Origin: Physocladia obscura
Taxonomy: Eukaryota > Chytridiomycota > Chytridiomycetes > Chytridiales > Chytriomycetaceae
NCBI GenBank assembly: GCA_027596945.1
Contig: JADGJH010001021.1
Coordinates: 1 to 12,472 of the forward strand
Direction: 5' to 3'
Length of the DNA: 12,472 nucleotides
Both the position numbers and the translations under genes were made by a program. The notes below the pieces were generated by a model, which was given only the letters and a program-made list of their open reading frames with translations, did not search any database and had not been told where the DNA came from. Shown one piece after another: positions 8,071 through 12,472 of the stretch. Every line of letters begins with the position of its first letter. The stretch's first letter is position 1.

Positions 8071-8236
8071 TTGTTTGAAAATTTTTCATGTGAAACCATG
8101 CAGAACACTTTTGGCAAAAGTGTTTTCACCTGAGTAAGTTTAAAAAAATTGATAGATTAGCAAAACAATAAAATAGAACACATCCATTTGCGCAGATCAA
8201 TGATGCTCTTCAGATTGCAAAGTGCTGCCCTCTTTG

Positions 8237-8345
8237 TCATGCATAGCATCATTTTTTGTGTTTTTGATCGCATTATTAAGCCATGCATAGCACGTGTTGT
8301 GTGTAGCGCAGGATGTACAAAGCACGCAATATGCATAGTGCACAA
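8237..8345. repeat. ATGCATAG repeat cluster
   Basis: The word ATGCATAG[CT] occurs at about 8239, 8283 and 8331, interspersed with related GCACGC, GTGCAC and GTAGTGCATG words. ATGCAT is self-complementary, so the cluster can form many small hairpins. No gene is assigned here. Confidence 0.6.
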
Positions 8346-8395
8346 TGTATGTAGTGCATGTTATATGTTATGTCTTTTGTTGGCTTTGTTTTGGA

Positions 8396-8423
8396 CCATC
8401 AAGCTGTGTGCCATCAAGCTGTG
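8396..8423. repeat. Tandem duplication of CCATCAAGCTGTG
   Basis: Two identical 13-base copies (8396-8408 and 8411-8423) are separated by TG, giving a 15-bp period. It lies in a noncoding relic region. Confidence 0.85.
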
Positions 8424-8479
8424 CATTTCTAATTTGAGATATTTCAGTATAAGTACACAGTTGTTTCTTACCGCGTGAT

Positions 8480-9060
8480 TTTTGTGTCCTAGTTCAACAA
8501 GTATTTTCAACTTTCTGACCCATATGGACTTGAAGATGATACAGAAAAAGCTGCTGCCTTAATTGACTGTCAACTGAAGTACACCTTTTTTTTTACCATT
8601 AATACTTTGAAAACTAATATTTAATCTCTAGATTTCTACACAGTTTTGAAATAGATGAGAATGATGGTAAAATCAGGAAAAGCCTTGGCAATAGTTTCTT
8701 TGACTGTGCTGTTCATTTTCTTAACATGCCTTGCATATCAAATGTCTTCCAACCAAAACAAGAATTGGCACAGTACAGTGTGGAATTAGTTACCACAATA
8801 ATCTGCTTGGTTTGAAAGTATTTCAATATTTAAATTTCTAATGAGTACAATAGGTTTATCATCAGATCCAACATATGTCTGACTGGTGTCATCATTCACA
8901 GAATTCTCTTTCTGCTCAAGTTTACTACAAGTTTATTGAAAAATGTAATGCAGATCTGAGTTTGAAATGTGCAGCTCATGTATTGATGAAGCAGTTGATG
9001 CAGAAGTTGAAAAACAAAGTTAATTTTGGCAAGAATATTGATGTTGTGTTCTAACTGAAA
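8480..9060 (+). pseudogene. Unassigned coding relics on the plus strand
   Basis: Three short open stretches separated by stops and possible introns are visible: about 8494-8580 (FNKYFQLSDPYGLEDDTEKA, just after an acceptor-like TGTCCTAG), about 8645-8815 (FEIDENDGKIRKSLGNSFFD, then FLNMPCISNVFQPKQELAQY) and about 8875-9054 (SDWCHHSQNSLSAQVYYKF, then LKCAAHVLMKQLMQKLKN). The residue composition looks protein-like rather than random. I do not recognise a family. Position and AT-rich composition fit the same transposon remnant or a second ORF of it. Confidence 0.3.
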
Positions 9061-9109
9061 TAAATTCCTTTGTCATCATCAATTGATTTGTAAATGTGTA
9101 TGACAGTAC

Positions 9110-9360
9110 AGGTAAATTTCTAACAAGTAACTTGTAATGTAGCTTTAATGAATTTATAATGCTTTTATAATACAGCACAATCAATTAATAAATTTATTAT
9201 AAATTGTAAATAAATTTTAAAGGCATTTGCAATTACTTTCCAATACATTTAATTTATTTAAAATATACTAAATGCATTAAAAATGCATTTAGCACATTGC
9301 AAATGTGCTTATTATTTAGTTTATTGTAAATTATTATTGCAAATTAAATGGAAGTAGTTT
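9110..9360. repeat. AT-rich block with dispersed AATGCATT / AATTTATAAT motifs (right cluster)
   Basis: This block shares vocabulary with the block at 4900-5200: AATGAATTTATAATGC, CTAAATGCATT followed by AAAAATGCATTTAG, and GCACATTGCAAATGTGC, the last being an almost perfect hairpin at about 9292-9309. There is no coding frame. Together with the left cluster it may mark the ends of an element of about 4.3 kb, but no exact terminal inverted repeat or target duplication was found by eye. Confidence 0.45.
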
Positions 9361-9546
9361 CAAAGAATAATATTTAACTGCAGTGAATTATCCCAGTATT
9401 GCACACTTGTTGAAGTATATGCAACTCTGTGGTGCCACCAAGACACTGAAAAAAAGTATAATAACTGTTGGTTTCTTTTTTTGAAATAGTCACAACAAAT
9501 CAATAAAACTATATCATCTCAAAAACCCCTTATTACACATGGCAAA

Positions 9547-9738
9547 TCAACACATTCCCATGATGAAGTTTGGAATTTTGAGAAGTGATTCTGATAAAAA
9601 GTGCAAATAGCATTGAATCATGTTTTCAGTTGTGTTGATTGAGGTAGCAGTATACTGGCAAGCAAACAACAACACCATGAATGCAATAGTTAACATGGCA
9701 TGTTGGTGCAGCTGGAATATTCCATCCTTGTTGAGCAA
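9547..9738 (-). pseudogene. Short minus-strand relic with a hydrophobic pattern
   Basis: The minus strand reads FQLHQHAMLTIAFMVLLFA, then CQYTATSINTTENMIQCYLH and FLSESLLKIPN, and ends in a stop. The hydrophobic segment followed by a regularly spaced Leu/Phe helix resembles the N-terminal region of some fungal DDE-transposon proteins, but the resemblance is weak. No intact gene is present. It lies on the same strand as the fragment at 5400-5760. Confidence 0.2.
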
Positions 9739-10103
9739 TTTGTTTTTATGTTGTTAATTGTCAATGAAAATGTAAATTCTATGACACAGAAATCAGCAGA
9801 AACTACCAGCTTTGAAGTTTTCCATGACTATGGTTTTGTGTTTACAAAAAAATTGGTGTTTAGCTCAAGTGCTTTTCATGCCACAAAGCTGCATTTGGAC
9901 CTATCAAACCAAATAGCATGCATGTGACTCATACTCCTGTTCATGGAGAGTCTGATAATAGGCTTTTAACTCCTGCTGGCTTTGATATTAATGAAGTGAG
10001 AGATTTATTTCTGAATGTAAGCAAAAAGTGTTTTCCTGTGAAAGAAAGGATGACACTTTCAACTCAAAATATGAAGAAGCAGTTTTGGCCTGTGAGGGGA
10101 TAA
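9700..10103 (+). pseudogene. Unassigned plus-strand relic
   Basis: Two overlapping frames carry protein-like text: 9700-9927 (ETTSFEVFHDYGFVFTKKLV, AFHATKLHLDLSNQ) and 9918-10103 (THTPVHGESDNRLLTPAGFD, INEVRDLFLNVSKKCFPVKE), ending at TGA or TAA stops. A frame change between them would make one longer reading. I do not recognise the family. The location inside AT-rich debris suggests a transposon ORF. Confidence 0.25.
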
Positions 10104-10517
10104 AAAGGATGCTTAATGTAAAATATTCACAGCAACATCTTCAAAAGTTTTGATTATAAAAAACACTATTTTTAGAAAGCATTTGGCTGTTTCTGGTGGT
10201 TCCAATGCAAAACGTGCAAGAACTAAGAAAAAAATGAAGGCGCGAGTTCAAATATTCGTTCTAGAACCAAACAACAAACAAGGCTGTGAATTGATACGAT
10301 TTGTTTTAATTTCAAATATATCCCGAAGTGATGAGGTAAAATATCATCTATTTAATCCATAATTAATTACATTGCGTCTCCACCTTCAAACCTATCTGAA
10401 AAAAACTGGAAACTTATTCGACAAAATGCGGAAATATAGTATTTGCACGAAAGTAATTGTCACAAAGAATTTGATTGTGGATTTAGGAGAATTGCTTTTT
10501 GTTTTGATTCAGAACCT
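10104..10517. other. Junction between transposon debris and the CCDC66-type gene
   Basis: 10150-10362 is open on the plus strand (SGGSNAKRARTKKKMKARVQ, then LEPNNKQGCELIRF) and contains a strong donor-like GAG|GTAAAA at 10336. 10374-10438 reads ASPPSNLSEKNWKLIRQNAE before a TAG, in the same frame as the downstream exon, and may be an exon. TTTTGATTCAG at 10502-10512 looks like an acceptor. Base composition becomes more balanced from about 10230. This should hold the promoter and 5' exon(s) of the next gene, but I cannot join them without breaking the frame. Confidence 0.35.
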
Positions 10518-12452
10518 ATGTACAGCCAAGCAAGCGATGCAGAAGCAGTCAAACGCGAAGCAGCGCGGCTTCAGTGGTTGAAAGAGTTGGATGAGCAGCG
10601 AAAAAAGAATATCGCCTCAAAGAAGAAAGAAGCGCTCGAGCGAAAGGAGCCACAACTGGTTAAAAACTGAGAAGAATGCCTTTAATTGTTAATAAACGCA
10701 CTGAACAATCCAAAACTATTCTATTCACCAAACTAGGTTTACTCCAGTCTTTTCGAAACACCGCAAATCCGCTGCGCAGTTGCCCCACCCGCCGAGCCGC
10801 AACGTGAAAACAAACTAAATCTTCATCCAGAGTCTCGATCCTTCTTCCTGGGTGGATACACTGTGCCTTCCGCGACTATTACTGGCCCGCGTCGCAGAAC
10901 TTTGTCTGAAATAAAACAACTGCAAACTTCTGCGTTTTTTCCTCCGCCTCTGGTGCCGGTAGCGGCGAATCAACATCCATCAGGAAATACCCATTTGAAA
11001 TCCGAAAGCTCAGAATCTGAACAAGTTTATTCCTCTCTCACAGATCAAATGGAATCAAACTCTCTCCAGCAAAATCCTGCGACGTACTTTGGCAGAATCA
11101 GATCCAAATTTTTGAGCCAAGAAGAAGATGTTGCAATGCGCAAACAACGCGAGACTGAAGAATGGCGTGAGTCCTTGAAGAGGCAAATTGAAGACAAAAA
11201 AAAACGCGAAGAGGAAGAAAAGAAGAAAGATGAGGTCGCTTTCAAGATGTGGGAAGAACGTGAGCGCGCGGTTTCAAACTCACAAAGTCTTTTGAGCATT
11301 GAAAAAGATGTGGACCGAATCACTGGTGGTCCAGTTAGGCGATCTGCGAAAACAATTGAAAGTAATCATCATCATGAAGAAATGAGCAGTTTTGAAATCT
11401 CGAAAAATAACGGTGGCAAAGGTGCCGAATCATCAGTCGAGAATACCCCATCAAGGCAATCAAAAGCCGTTCCTCTAGTCAGCAAAATTCCAAAACCTGT
11501 TTCGAAAATTCCACATCGACCGAACGCTAGTATAGATATAGCAAATAATATAAATTACAAACTTTCCTCGGCGTCAATACTGCCACCGTTGAATCCAATT
11601 TCGAAGGTTGAAACTTCTCCAGTCATAAAAAAACATATTGATCAACCTCCTGACACCCGAAAATCAAATAATATTGAAATTTCAACAAATTTGGCCAGAA
11701 GTCCGTCACCACCTTTCGATTTTCCAACGCGTTCACTACAAATTCCACAGCTATCGCCAACAAAGAAACTCAATAAAATATTGAACAGCGTGAAGATTGG
11801 ATATGACACAATTCCTGATACTCTTGAAAAGATGAAAACTAAAAGCAGTCAAGTGAAAAAATCCGGTGCTGTAAACAAAAGTAAATCACGACCGAAATCT
11901 GCATTTGGGCGAACTTTACCGGTTCCAGCCGAATCAAATCAAAAACCAGTTTCCAAAAAGAAGCTACTTGGTGTCAATTTGAAAGAAAGCTCAGCGCAAC
12001 ATTTTGTGAATCACCAGGATGATTTCAGAGCTCATGCCCAGACACATCAAGAAGTTGAAAACCAAGATTTCAAAACAATATTGAATGGAAGAAAACAAAA
12101 TACTGCATCGAATAAAGAGCGTCCAGAAGTCAGCAATGATGTAGAGAACAACACGAATTATGGCCATCGCGGTATTTCTACAAAACAACCACTGCCAGAG
12201 AAAGTTCTGCCTGCTGGAACCTCAACTGGTCGCAGTTTAACAAAGGCCGAATACACGCCACATGGAACTTTACGGCCTCCTTGGGGTACAAATGATTTTG
12301 AATTGTCTCAGACATTTGCAGCTCAAGCTGTGATGAACTTGGATGACAATTCAACAAGGCCTCCTTGGGGAATTGATTATGATGTTCCTGTAAGAGTCGT
12401 GGGGCGTGAACGTATTGTGGGTGTAACTTCTTATCGTCAATACTTATACTAA
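10518..12452 (+). CDS. CCDC66-type coiled-coil protein (centrosome/cilium associated), 5' end uncertain
   Basis: Exon 10518-10658 joins exon 10737-12452 over a 78-nt GT-AG intron, phase 0, giving 618 aa from the ATG at 10518. Residues about 13-46 (EAARLQWLKELDEQRKKNIA, SKKKEALERKE) fit the CCDC66 domain, and residues about 180-226 hold a second, related charged helix (MRKQRETEEWRESLKRQIED, then Glu/Lys-rich) preceded by FGRIRSKF. The rest is Ser/Pro/Lys-rich and probably disordered (for example KIPKPVSKIPHRP and SRPKSAFGRTLPVP), with two C-terminal RPPWG motifs at about 560 and 588. Vertebrate CCDC66 binds microtubules at centrosomes and cilia; a role in the zoospore flagellum or basal body is inferred. 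The true start may be further upstream, and CSPP1-like proteins are an alternative family. Confidence 0.7.
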
Positions 12453-12472
12453 TTATTTAAAAAAAAAAAAAA
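12453..12472 (+). other. A-run at the window end, directly after the stop codon
   Basis: The stop codon TAA is followed by TTATTT and then 14 A residues to the end of the window. Either the contig ends in a homopolymer or this is the start of a longer A-tract in the 3' untranslated region. No separate polyadenylation signal precedes it. Confidence 0.6.

Larger units (their letters stand above)
7513..8137 (+). pseudogene. Downstream remains of the transposon, including a Glu-rich stretch
   Basis: After the transposase relic the plus strand carries short open pieces without a start-to-stop gene. An acceptor-like TTTTAACAG precedes about 7824. A purine-rich tract at about 7938-8008 encodes a run of Glu with Asp and Gln, followed by ERGLDSKLSTEWRFWLAVEW and a stop at 8131-8133. 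The frame has no recognised domain. Its compositional continuity with the transposase relic suggests it is part of the same decayed element, possibly the acidic tail, but it could be unrelated debris. Confidence 0.3.

Noticed and set aside
7861..8133. A real acidic protein of 90 codons
   Set aside because: The length comes mostly from the GAA/GAG tract, open in several frames; there is no domain, and it sits among transposon debris.
8188..8478. Plus-strand 96-codon open frame with hydrophobic, Cys-rich text
   Set aside because: It is generated by the ATGCATAG and CCATCAAGCTGTG repeats; no ortholog-like pattern or plausible gene structure.
11045..11323. Minus-strand Ser/Phe-rich open frame of 92 codons
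   Set aside because: It is the complement of the Glu/Lys coiled coil of the CCDC66-type protein.
1..12472. tRNA, rRNA or bacterial operon features
   Set aside because: No cloverleaf, rRNA core sequence, Shine-Dalgarno arrangement or polycistronic layout was seen; introns show this is eukaryotic nuclear DNA.

Overview
The window looks like nuclear DNA of a zoosporic fungus, most probably a chytrid. The reasons are short spliceosomal introns of about 50-90 nt, a wall-facing type I membrane protein with cytoplasmic SH3 domains, a mitochondrial elongation factor P, a ciliary/centrosomal CCDC66-type protein (expected only in lineages that still build a flagellum), and relics of a Plavaka-like DNA transposon. 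The phylum is an inference from gene content; no RNA gene or species marker is present.

Left block (1-4696, all minus strand): two tandem genes. Positions 1-3743 hold a multi-exon gene running off the left edge. It encodes a Cys-rich extracellular part, one transmembrane helix, a low-complexity Asn/Gln tail and at least eight tandem SH3 domains joined by linkers of the form K-K-x-R-x-S-S-I-Y/F. Upstream of it, 3792-4696 is a three-exon gene for a mitochondrial EF-P-like translation factor of about 249 aa. Its three EF-P domains are recognisable, and Arg replaces the usual modified Lys at the loop tip. Only about 48 bp separate the two genes.

Middle block (about 4740-10240): AT-rich and without an intact gene. 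It holds a degenerate plus-strand Plavaka-like transposase (about 6254-7512 and perhaps further) that lacks its catalytic middle, a minus-strand fragment resembling a transposase C-terminus (about 5400-5760), several unassigned short coding relics, simple repeats, and two clusters of AATGCATT/AATTTATAAT motifs (about 4900-5200 and 9110-9350) that may be subterminal repeats of a dead element.

Right block (about 10240-12472, plus strand): a gene for a CCDC66-type coiled-coil protein, two exons resolved (about 618 aa from the chosen ATG), with an uncertain 5' end next to the transposon debris. The window stops in an A-run just after its stop codon.

The three host genes show no shared pathway: a surface/SH3 scaffold, a mitochondrial ribosome factor and a microtubule/cilium protein. 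They appear to be ordinary neighbours separated by a transposon graveyard.
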